Assembly (NCBI RefSeq): GCF_003073045.1
Contig: NC_037590.1
Coordinates: 11,799,042-11,863,041 of the forward strand
Length of the DNA: 64,000 nucleotides
DNA from: Pomacea canaliculata
Taxonomy: Eukaryota > Mollusca > Gastropoda > Architaenioglossa > Ampullariidae
Reading direction: 5' to 3'
Shown: positions 26,301 to 37,224 of the stretch, in pieces
Layout: each line of letters starts with the position of its first letter
Position numbering within the stretch: position 1 is the stretch's first letter
The notes under the pieces: model-generated
What the model saw: the letters and a program-made list of their open reading frames with translations, nothing else
Told to the model about the DNA's origin: nothing
Database searches by the model: none
Program-made: the position numbers and the translations under genes

Positions 26301-27829
26301 ACAGCGCACGTGTCTGTGTGTGTGTGAGAGAGAGAGCAGGTGTGAGTGAAAAGCTGAAGAGCTATGTGCAGGGCCAAAATTACTCTTTTTTCATTCTGTT
26401 GTCGGGAGGGATCACGAGTTCCTAAAATAAATGTCGCTGGCTTTCGGAGTGAAACATTGTAAGCCACCAACGGCTCCATTTTTTGCGGCGGCAACGACTC
26501 CGCGTGTCATAACGCATGTCTTACTCATGTCGCTACGCATGTCTTCACTCATGTCAAACCCTATGTGGAAAGTGACAAAATGTTTTACCCCATAATACCA
26601 AGACAGCAGGTTCTGCGGTTGTGGTGGTGGTATTTCGGAAAGGAGAAAGGGTCGTTGGGGAAAGACATCACACAGAGATGATTTTTTTTTTGTTCAAAAA
26701 ATTCTCCAAACAGACAAGGTTAGCAGACTGAGTGGAACCTTTACACAGATGTTGCTGAATGAAAGGCTACACAGATGTTGCTGATAATGGCTGCACTGTG
26801 AAGGCGTGCCGGTGATTTGGCTCATTCACGGATATGTATTCCGGATCACGAGCAACGTGTGCGTGCTACCGCCCAGCACCGTCATCTCCAAAACAATTCC
26901 ATCACGCCTCGCATAAACTATTCGGGGATGTTTACTTAGCTCCCCACCCTGCCTTCTCTCTCTCGTTTGCTGGCTCCCTTTTTCGAGCTGGTCATCATCG
27001 TCCCTAATATAACAACTACAGCACGCTGACGATATACAGTCCAAAAATGTTTTCTGTGTCATGTGCACCGGACTGTCCTGACAAACTGGAAACCATCAAT
27101 AATTACAAAGCAACACATCGCTGCGTTGAAAACAGGAAGGATAAAGTACAGGCTGTTTACATGTTTCTTGTTTGCCTACTTTAAGTAACCGGTTTTTTTT
27201 TTTTTTTTTTTTACAAACGGGGAAAAATATCTTATAAACATCAATCATACCAACCCAATCATATCGAAGAGTTTATTTTCCTTAATTAGACAAATTAGAT
27301 GATATAGAAAGATTACAGACGATTCAGTGCTAGAGACGAAAGGCACTATGGCAGGAAGGGGCACTGACTAGCGAAAGAGCGATGAGGGAAGGAGAAATGG
27401 AAGAAGGAAAAAGCAAATAAAGAGGAAGTGGAAGTGGGAGAGAGATAAAATAACCAAGGGGAGGTGGAGGGGGAGAGAGATGGAGGAGGGACTGAGGTGG
27501 ACTTGAATACCCTAATGGTCGCTAGTATCTGCACGAACACAAACACTTGGTTTTGCTGGTAGTACCACTTACTAATGAAACCGTCAAGTAGCGCCATCTC
27601 GTGCTTTTCCTGCTCAGCACACGTGCACGAGGAATGAGGGCGCTTGATCGAGGGCTTGATGGATGAGTGGGAATGTGAAGCCCGCTACTTTAGTTTGTCG
27701 GTCAATGCAAAAACGTAGAAAAAATTTGAATTACTTTTTTTAATTCGATTTTTTTCTCAAGAGTCAAAATACTGTTTGTTTTACATAGTCAAAATACAAG
27801 TGTTTTTCAGGATTTGATACACGTCTGTT

Positions 27830-27868
27830 TTTTTTGTTTGTTTGTTTGTTTGTTTGTTTGTTTTTGTT
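27830..27868. repeat. (TTTG)n microsatellite
   Basis: About nine tandem TTTG units followed by TTTTTG. It may be the A-tail remnant of a reverse-oriented retroelement, but no body was recognised next to it. Confidence 0.85.
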
Positions 27869-30800
27869 TGAGACTTTATTCTTTGAGACAGGGGCAGTGA
27901 GATTATAATGATATATGGGATGTGCGCAATCTTGTGAGAATCAAAATAATATACACTGTATATAATTGCTCACAGCTTGTTCTTTGATCACTCTTTGTGA
28001 GTGGGTCTTACAATGATGTACATGACGTTACTCCTATTAGAATCCTATAGTGACATATGCATCTAGCAACACGTCACCATAATGTTTCCTTATGTGATAT
28101 AGGACTGCACAATCCGATGATGTATTATGTGACAAAATATGGTGATGTGAAAGTTTCCTCGATGGACGAAATGTACTAAAGTCGACAAACAGATTTTCTA
28201 GAACCCAGGATCAAATTTCTTTAAAATCAGACACAAAGCGGCTCTGAAGACGATCAACCGTGCCACCTACAGTTTTTTGCGCACGTGACATTTAAAGCAC
28301 ATAGCTGACGTGGCCCTGGTGTTTCAAAAGCAGAATCAGTTGGAGTCCTCGTTAGGCAGTAGTAGGTGGGCTGCAACTCATATCGCGCCGTGACCTCAGC
28401 TTTTGTGAAAGTATCTGTAGCACCTCCGTCTAGTTCTGTGGGGTCGGACGTGGCCCCGCAGGTCAGAGCGAGGTGTGTGTGGGGGAGGGGTAGAGGGCAA
28501 GGGGGGTCTGTGAGACTGTGGGTAGCGCTGATAGGAGGGAAACCGTTGTGCTGCTGAGAAATAGGGGAGCGGGCATCGACCCTGGGGTGCGTGGCCGGTT
28601 AAGAAACGGGTAGGAGATTTGTGACGAGTAGTGTGCAAATCCAGGTCTGCGATTAGTTATAAGAAAGGATTGATGTTGCTGGCGATAAGCTGAAGGACGT
28701 GTGCGCGCGCACGTGTGTGTTTGCTTGGTGATAAGAAATGTTGGTGTGGAGAAGAGTGATAGGAAATGTGGGCATGTGATCCTAGTTTATCGCCACTGCA
28801 GATGGTCTCTAACGTTTTGGTTGCGGAATGTCTGACTCTCAACATAAATTGGGTAAACCTACCGGACTTTGTTACACCTGGCTAACGATTCCAACCAGAA
28901 GGCTGTCACAGACATGGAAGTATGTGACAGCTCTGGACATTGGGAACAAAGCTGAGCAGGTCTGGTCAAGGTCCTTCGCAAAAAAAATTTTTTTTTTTCT
29001 TGGCACTGTATTCATGCGCTCCTCACTGACGTCATAGGGCGTGGAAGGATGGCGAGCAAGCGAGCGAAGATAAAACATGTTTTAGCAACTTCGCAGTTTT
29101 ATTGGAGCAAAACATTTTAACGTCTTGCATTTGTTTACACAAGTTCTCGGTGTGGTTTTGCCGCAGGTGTAACATACACAGTGAGAGATCCCCTTTCACC
29201 TGCCTCAAGTTCTGCTCGATTCTGTGCTTTTGCTATAAAGTGATGTTACGGAGTGAGACACTGTTGCCCGAGTCTGGACCAATTCTTTCTCATTTTTTTC
29301 TTTTTTCATTTTTTTCTTTCCTTCACTTACTTTTTTGGCCTTCTCTGCTGTTTCTTTACTTCATTCCTTCATTCATTCCTTTCTTTCGTAGGTTTTTTTT
29401 CCATTCTCCCTTCCCATCTTTTGTTTTCCTTCCCTTCCTTATTCTCGTATTTATTACTTCTGCCTTTTCTAGTTCTTCTTACTTCAATTTAATGAAAGGA
29501 ACCAAGGGAAACAACTCACTGTGAATTCATCGAACTGTATTGCAAATCTCTTGACACGTCGACACTGGGAAACAAAACAAAAAAGAAAAATCCCATTTCA
29601 CAATGTCCCGGGGGCACTGGCTTCTGTGCGCCTGCGTGCTCCATCAGATTATCACTAATTGGCCGCCATGGCAACAATGGCACAACCAGTCATGCGGTTT
29701 CCTGCTCGGATTTGCTGTTCGTCTCTTAATTAATGATTTATTTCTTTGGTTTATTAGACGCAGATTGTTGTTTTAGTTCTATACATTGTCCGTCACTTTC
29801 CTCTACTTGTCCATGTTATTCTCGTTTGTATCTTTATTTGACCTAAACCAAAACCCCTTCAACCCTACTTTTTCTGGCAAAACTTTAAGCAATATCCATT
29901 GCAATTATTACATAAATTATGTGACAAATATTGCTGAAACTCAAATGAATGTCACTTGATCCTGATACTTCTCCTGTTTATGATATTTCATCTTTGTATG
30001 AATGCCAACAGTGTGGTATTTTGACAGGACTGAATACATCACACACATCATTATAATGTCCTAGATATCAAATAACATGCTGTTAACTATCTTCGGTGTA
30101 CACCATGTGGGAAACACAATGGTCTTACTCTTAAACAACAATGAGTTTTTCTAGGTAAGGGTCTTACTAAGTTAGATGCAGGGTAGTTTCATACTTGAAT
30201 AACGTTTTGCTGCTGCAACTCCACCGACTTCGTTGATAGACTCTTCATCGCTGTCTGTCGTGAAACAGTTGCCTGCCTTTCCCCCACCCTCCGTCACTTA
30301 AATGAAAAGACAAAGATTCTATTGAAATGTATTGAGCCTCCATCACAGCGCGCTGACAGTATCAACTCGTGTTACCTGCCAACTTTCAACCGCATGGCGT
30401 CTGCTCGGCGGGTATTTCTCGCCTCCCTGCCTCGCCCTGCACTCTTTCTTGGGACTGGGGACAAATTACAACCTTTGGGGAGTCTCGCAGTTTCTTGTGG
30501 AATAAGATTACAGCTTTTCTGTGTCCCACAAACCCACGTGACACGGACAGGGTGACTCTGTACCTGCATTTGGCAGGCTCACGGTCCGCAGGTGAACACC
30601 CGGGTCAGTGCTGCTCGGCGCAGGAAGGCCGCCATCTCCACGCCACCCAGGACTTTGTGTAACATTCACTTTTAATGAACAGATGGACAAAAAGTAAGTA
30701 CGTGTATTTTAAATACAGAAAATAGCGGAGAGTTTTTGTGCTGCGCCACTAAACATACTTGTCATGAACAGTAGTCTTTGTGTAAACACAAACCTGTAAA

Positions 30801-33800
30801 TAAATACAACAAACCGCTAAATAAATAAATAACTATTGATTTCATTCCCTGACTCCTTGACTAGAACTTACAGAAGGATTCACACGTCGAGTGAAATTAA
30901 CTTTGCTAGTCACACGAGAGGAAAAGAGAGAGAGAGCAGATTTTTATGACTGTTTCGAGACTATTGATACGTGGCTTTTAAGTTTCTTGTAAGTTTTTTC
31001 TTCTTCTTGTCAGCCACCCTTTTCTTCTCTGTATGACTCGCCAGACAAAGGAGTTAATTACACAATACTGGGAGATGTCTGCAACGAAGAGTGGTTATGT
31101 AGGCGAGAGAAACTCGACTACCTATCTCTTTGCTGACGTGGAAACTGTTTCCAGTTACATTTGACATCCTGCTTCTTTGACATTGTGTAACCACTTTCAA
31201 ATACTTATAGAAGACTCTTCTAATCTCTTGAAGTAAACTTGTAGGTAACTCGCTGTGCACAAAAAATTGTTCTGGAGGAGAGTAACTGAGCTATTTGACC
31301 AGTGGTCTGACCAGACAGTCGTCACCTTGCTTTTGAGTTAAACTTTTTTGTTAAAATTGCTCATAGAAAGGATGGATAGATGCCACTATAATATTATTCT
31401 TTCTCCTCACCCCTTCTTCTCTCTCTCTCTTTTGCATGTTCGCCATTCGGGTTTTTCCCGGCCTCTGAGTTCTATTTTTCTGCGTTCTTGACTTTCAAGT
31501 GAGATTCCTGGGCTCAGGTCCAGTGGGCCTACTGAATTAAGACACGTTCTAGCAAAATATGAACGGCTAACTCCAGAGGTAAACACTGGTTCCTAGATGG
31601 GGAGTGAGAACTGACGGCATTTGTTGGAATAAATATGAAGTCTTGTGTACAGCCTTTAACTTGCAATTTTTTAAATATATATTTGGAAGTTGTAACTTCC
31701 TTATACAGAACAGCAGAAAGTTTTGTACGGAGTATCCCCAAAATTTATAGGGAACATCCATGAAGATTTTACAGAATACCCGTACAATTTTTGCAAAATA
31801 ACTTTTTCTACATTTTTCTGTTACATATGACAAACCATTATTCTGTCCTGTTTAGCAATGCCAATATTTACTGTATCGTCCAGTGCTTGACAGCGATAAC
31901 CAGCGTTTGTCCCAATACTTTCAGCGGAAATTTCTCGTAATTTATGGAAGTGTTAAGTGGATCCAAACGAACCTTTAGTCATGCACGAGCTTCACGGCTC
32001 TAAAGCCGAGCAGATGTTGCGGGGTGGAGAGAGCAAGAACCCTGAAAAATAACCGTGTAATCACAGCAACCTCTCCTGCTTGATAAAGGCACATTGTTGA
32101 GATTATTATCATTGTTATATTCTAGTAACACAACGAGCTAATTGTCATTGTGAAATTGGATTTGTTGACTATATCAATGTGAATTTGCTGGAACGGAAAG
32201 AAATCAGAAGGCACGAATATTTTCTATAGGTTTATAGATGCCTTCGCGTGCCTGTGTGTGTGTGTCATGAGATTACAATTGAAAGTTCGAGGGGAGAGCA
32301 AATCCATAAACCAGATTAAAACGACAGTGAATGACATGTAAAGCTATATAGCTCTGCCAGTGTTAACAATGTTTGTTGATGCAACAAATGGGAGTAAATT
32401 TCTTCGAGTCGGGTGAACGCCTTTTCAACGCTTGCAGATTAGACATGTGCACAATAAATATCGTGAGACGATTTAGTAAGGTGACCACAGCCCACATAAT
32501 TTGAAATGATCGAAAACCCAAAATACAGGTTGAAACGTTTAAGCAAAAAATATATTAATTATTTCATTAGTTATAGCTATAAATATCATTAAAGATCGTA
32601 TAACCGATGACACTACAAGGAATGCTATAGTTTTTCTTATTTCTTCACTTCTTGCTTTTCCTTTCTTTCTCTCCTTCCGTCTTCCGTCCAGTGTTTCTCA
32701 TTATTTCCCTTCCTTCTTTCCTCAAATCAAAGAAGATATATTATTGAAAAGCTAGAGCGCCAAAATGTCGTTGACCTGACCCATATTGTACACCCGAGAT
32801 TGGGTGATTGAAAATATCCTGGCTGTTCCCATAGCAGAGACACCCAATACATCACCTGTGTTCAATCCATCAGCGGAACGGCTTTATGTCGGAGGAGCGA
32901 GGACCTCTTTCTGACAAGCAAAACAGAGAGAGAGAGGGTGAGAAAAATACGGGGATGAGATAGAAGAGAGAGAGCAGGCTGTGAACTCCTACTCAGTGCG
33001 ACAAAATTTATGTTTTGACCCGAATCGTGTAGGTAGGGTAGACCTCCAATGGCGAGGAGGGCGGGTGAATTGGCAAATCGGAAGAAGAGAGAGGCGGGTC
33101 TAAAAAGTGATAACATCTGTGTTTCCAGAGGCAATTTAGACAGAAGCATGAGATTTAGACATGTTGAAATAATCTGTTCCGACATGTTGATGTAAACGTT
33201 AGATCACGGATGTGTATAGGAGGATTGCTGTCTGCCAAGACCAACGCTTAGCCTCTTGCCAAGTTCTCCGCTGTTAGTCTCGGCGAGCCTAAACAAAGAA
33301 TGTGAGTAAACCGGAAGCTTTGTAGTCTCATGCCTCGTTTTAGTAGTAAACTGGAAAATAATCGTCTGCCATTAGTCCAGTTATACAAGTTCGTGGTTAG
33401 ACATGATGAAATAAACGTTAGATTTTGACCTGTTGAAATAAGCGGTAGACGGATATTGAGAAGTATATTGAGAAGTACTGATATACGCGTTAGATATACA
33501 TATTGAAATAAGCACCTAGAGACTTTCAGGCGCGCGCGCGTGTGTATGTGTAATGTGTGTTCGTTGTCGTTCGCCATGGAGAAAATACACCAGGCCTGAG
33601 ATTAAACTTAAAGTGAGTGTCCATATGTGAAATAATTAGCGCTTTCCTGTCTCCAGGTTCACTGAGCCCTCAGTGTCCCTGAGCTCATTTTCCTTTCAAT
33701 GTAGGTCAGTGCTGGGTGTCTGTGCACTATTTCTTTGGGAGCCTGCAAAGCGTGACTAAAGCTTTTGGCAGGTGATTGTAGGGCGGCTTCATAAAAGCCT

Positions 33801-34472
33801 TTGTCTGAGGAGGAAACAACAGACTCACCTGTCGCTCAATCGGCGGTCAGTACATTTCACTAGGAATATCAAAGGCATAGAGGAACAATGGCTCAATGCT
33901 TGTCTGTGAGATTAATAAAAGCAGTTCTAGTCAGCGAAATTTTCTTTCATGAGTTATCTGCACCTGCTAAAAGAGCTGTGTCGAAGAGAAGAACAGTTAA
34001 TAGGTACGAGAAACATAGTTGCAAAGGAAAGAAAATAAGCAAATGAATCAAAAGAAGCAAGAATTGGAAATAAAAGAAACAGGTCAAAAACTAAGCATTT
34101 GTACAGAAGCGGCAGACACGTGTCAGGTGAGAAAAAATGTCCAAAACCAATTAAAGGACGGAACCTTTTTGATATACGAATGCTCTCAACAGTATCTAGC
34201 TGTTACGGAGTGATGGATAATAAGAATAAGTTAATCAAAAGAAAAAACGCTATGTTCCAGAATGTCAGCGAGGATCGTAAGTGTTGGAATTAAAATCTCG
34301 CCTTTTCAAACATATTCCTAAAGACTTTGACAGGTAAAATTATTACTTTTAAAGATCAACCTTTAGACACCATTGAATACGTGAATACCAAGATTCCAGA
34401 CAAGGAGGAATAATTACTCCCTCCCCTTTCCCACCGTTCAGTAGTGTAGGGGTTTTGCTAGGAGACAAGTAG

Positions 34473-34940
34473 AAGGACGGACGTGCTCTTCCTGACTACA
34501 ACATTCTCAGAGTCAACCCTTGGTGGTGCCGCCCTTTCGGTGGCATCGTTGAGCCCAGTCTTTGCACTCTGGTATCAAAGTATACCTGTGACCAGAAGAT
34601 CTACCGCAAGTCCCATGTCTGCACTAATCTCGCCACAAACTGCCACAAATGTAAATGTTTCCATACTAGCAGCTTCCGCCCCCAAGAAAAACCTAAGTAC
34701 TCACCAACCTGTTGTTGTGGCTGTGCTGTGATTAGAAAAACATCTCGTCTCGGGGCCGACTTATTTCTGGATATTGCAACTGCATGTAAAGTCAGCTGTC
34801 AGTTCGTTTCTGTAGACTGCGGTCTCACCCCTTCAGTTACAGCGGGTACTGACCGCGAACTTGTATTACACATCCATGTATTTATCCGCTATTACGGTTC
34901 TCTTGGCTCTCAAGTCAAGCCACCAAGTATTAGTAAATAA
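34473..34940 (+). CDS. Candidate cysteine-rich coding exon of unknown family
   Basis: I do not recognise this frame. It is open from just after a TAG at 34470 to a TAA at 34938-34940, about 155 codons. The first half (to about 34740) has a strong preference for C or G at third codon positions inside an AT-rich region. It also encodes about a dozen cysteines in 70 residues, in the order W-W-C, L-C, Y-T-C-D, H-V-C, N-C-H-K-C-K-C and T-C-C-C-G-C. There is no in-frame ATG at the start. A pyrimidine tract (CCCTCCCCTTTCCCACC) and AG dinucleotides precede it, so it could be an internal exon. The second half is AT-rich and may be intron read through. SINE-head-like sequence lies immediately upstream. 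It could be a secreted disulfide-rich domain or chance. Confidence 0.3.
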   Translation, partial: KDGRALPDYNILRVNPWWCRPFGGIVEPSLCTLVSKYTCDQKIYRKSHVCTNLATNCHKCKCFHTSSFRPQEKPKYSPTCCCGCAVIRKTSRLGADLFLDIATACKVSCQFVSVDCGLTPSVTAGTDRELVLHIHVFIRYYGSLGSQVKPPSISK

Positions 34941-34949
34941 ACGTATAGG

Positions 34950-36655
34950 CATTGCAGTTTCTTGCCGTGAAATCTTTTTCAAGATTTAGAAAGTTGTGAA
35001 AAGTATCCTTGACTTGGTTAAGAATGGAATCTGTTCTCCAGATACTGTCATTACTAGTATTATAGCATTCCTTTCACTTAGGATGAGGTTGGCGATGGCC
35101 ATTTGAGAAACTCGCTTTAGTACGTTCAGGTTGTTTCGAGCGCTGAGTGGCAAAAAAGTGTAGGTTAGATATTTGCAATAAAAATGCAAGCTTCTCAAAG
35201 CGCAAGCATGTAGGGAGCAGATAAAGTAAATGTATATGTTGATGTTAGGACTTGTCAGAGGAATTTCTAAACGTCCCCGTCAACCACTAAGCAGGGAACA
35301 TGAATAATGAACAATACACTGCTGACTTTAGCTTTTGGTAAACAAAATCTCTCAACGCGCGCTACATCTCCCCCCCCCCACACACACACATTCGCATGCG
35401 TGCGTTCGCAGACACACACACACAGACGCACGCACGCACACACACACAGACACGCTCGCTTTCCATCAGACAGGAAGAGAGGTGAAAGCCCACAGCTGGG
35501 ATTTGATGGAAGTGTCGGCTACTGTTTTGTTGACATTGCCGTGCTTTGTCTCCAGGTGAGCGGCGAGGTGCACTAGGAGTGTTAGTGGCACGTTTCCTGG
35601 CTTTACACGTGTGTTGCATCTCCACATACACTTACATGTGTGTTGCATTTACTGCCGCGCTTTCGGGACACGCTGTATAACATTTACTTTCGCGTCGGCG
35701 CGGTGTTTACACAATGAACCGAGATGTTGGCTAGCCGACTTACCCAGGGGCAGATCTTTTACAGGGCAGAGAGGAAGAACAGATGTTCTTCGTCAAAAAC
35801 TTCTTCATCTCATTCTTCTTCGTTGTCGACCCTGTCTGTCCATCTCATTTCTTTCTGCTCCCTTACTTTTAAAGTGAAGTGATTGACGTGGCAAAGCGCA
35901 TCCTCTCCGCACTTACACGGAGGCTGAGAGTCGTATGTGTTCGTTAGTACTTAGTCGTGTACTTAGAACATGCAGACAACGGGGTCATTTCACAAGTACT
36001 AACAGTCAATTATCCAGTACATTGTCTAACTAGTGCTTACAGTCTCTACAATTAGAAGCCGTTAAAAAAAAACTACGGTATAGATTTCAAAAACATTGAT
36101 GATCTCCTCTCAGGTTTTTTTTTTCTTTATTATATCTTTTGACACTGTATGATTATGTTCAGACAGCTTGGGAAGGCCACAAATGACGACGTGCGTCCCA
36201 AAATAAACTATAAATGTAGCTCTGGTTTGAACTGATCGTAAATTACTGTCACGACCGCAATAAACTGTCCCAATTTCAAGGTGGTATTTTTCCTTGATAT
36301 AGAGGACAAACGTCCCCTGAAGGAAAGACGTAAGCAGTTAAAACTAATTTTTGTCTTCGCTGGTCCTACATCACAGAGAACTCCTTAACGTCTAATGCGT
36401 GATATGATCTGTGATCAATATTGTTAAAGTTCCTGCAATATTCAACAGAAAATCGTTGACTATGTTTGTGCCTCCAAGTCTCCAACTGTTCTGTTTTCCG
36501 CGCAGGAAAACAAAGGGAGTTGTGGGGTTGGGGGAGAGGTTAAGGACGTTGTACACGAAGAATGGAGCATGCAGGCTTCCTGCAAAACTATTTACTAGTT
36601 CTTGTATTGTGATTGCTCTACTTCTGTGCCCTTACGCTAGCCCCCTCTCTTTCCT
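34950..36655. other. Non-coding stretch
   Basis: No gene was recognised. It includes a (CA)n/(CACG)n microsatellite at 35370-35456 that dominates several short open frames on both strands. Confidence 0.5.
35370..35456. repeat. (CA)n/(CACG)n microsatellite
   Basis: A poly-C run followed by CA, CAGACG and CACG repeats. Simple sequence; the histidine/threonine-rich translations are artefacts. Confidence 0.92.
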
Positions 36656-36659
36656 GTAG

Positions 36660-36908
36660 TTTCCTGCTGCTTGTCGGCGCGTTACCCTAGTGCACTGGAG
36701 AAAAAGAGTTTGGCGATGGTCTAACTCGCCGGCTTTGCTTATGCGGCGTCTTCTTGCCCCTCGGCGGCGGTTCACGTACACACAGAGCGCAGGTACACCT
36801 CATTGTTTTCCCCCTCCCCCTGTCGGCGAGTGCAGGTCACGTCACGTGACTAGGGGGGATGGGGAAGCGTGAGAGGGGAAAGATGTCTGTGGAGCGCGAT
36901 TCTCGCAG
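36660..36908 (+). promoter_or_regulatory. GC-rich candidate promoter upstream of a possible first exon
   Basis: A GC- and CpG-rich stretch containing GTCACGTCACGTGAC around 36838-36850, with a CACGTG E-box palindrome. It directly precedes the candidate signal-anchor exon at 36909. No TATA box was identified. Promoter function is inferred from composition and position only. Confidence 0.3.
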
Positions 36909-37109
36909 ATGCTGGCGACCTCTTTCGTCTGGGTCGCGAGCCTGCGTACAGATCACTGCAGACGGTGTGGGAGGGTGAAGTGCTGCATGCTGCTTCTTGT
37001 GGCAGTCGCTGGAGTCGGCGTTGTTGTCGTTGTGGCGGCGAGGATTGGCTTGTGGAGGATTTGTGAGGTGGGAGGGGAGGACGTGGTGACCGTCACTCCT
37101 TTGGAAAAG
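36909..37109 (+). CDS. Candidate first coding exon of a type II membrane protein
   Basis: From ATG 36909 the frame is open for 67 codons to a strong donor, AAAAG then GTGAGC, leaving phase 0. An in-frame TGA lies a short way upstream, so this ATG is the first possible start. The product has a basic, cysteine-containing segment CRRCGRVKCC followed by a ~20-residue hydrophobic stretch rich in Val, Ala and Leu. This is the arrangement of a Golgi-type signal anchor with a cytosolic N-terminus. Third positions favour G and C. It is not phase-compatible with the sulfotransferase exon at 44020, so it would need other downstream exons, which I could not find. It could be an orphan exon of another glycan enzyme, or a GC-rich chance frame. 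Confidence 0.35.
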
Positions 37110-37224
37110 GTGAGCGTAGAGCAACAGTTGTTACCGGCAGACAGATGCCCGGTTAGGGAGAGAAACAACCAGCAAGCCAAAGGACAGAGGTCCATCTCAG
37201 CTCCCATTACTGACCCTTGACGTT

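Larger units (their letters stand above)
22450..34435. other. Large non-coding stretch
   Basis: About 12 kb without a supported gene. It contains the second copy of the TGACG-rich repeat (23184-23317), a GC-rich patch just after it (23320-23580), poly-T at 27192-27213, (TTTG)n near 27830-27868, a T/C-rich tract at 29280-29480, small duplications at 26505-26560 and 26735-26790, and imperfect repeats of a GACATGTTGAAATAA-like motif at 33130-33510. Candidate frames here are short and not flanked by good splice sites. Confidence 0.5.

Noticed and set aside
34533..34590. GIVE...C...C pattern resembling an insulin A chain
   Set aside because: The paired cysteines, B-chain and cleavage sites of insulin-family precursors are absent. 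A four-residue coincidence is not evidence.
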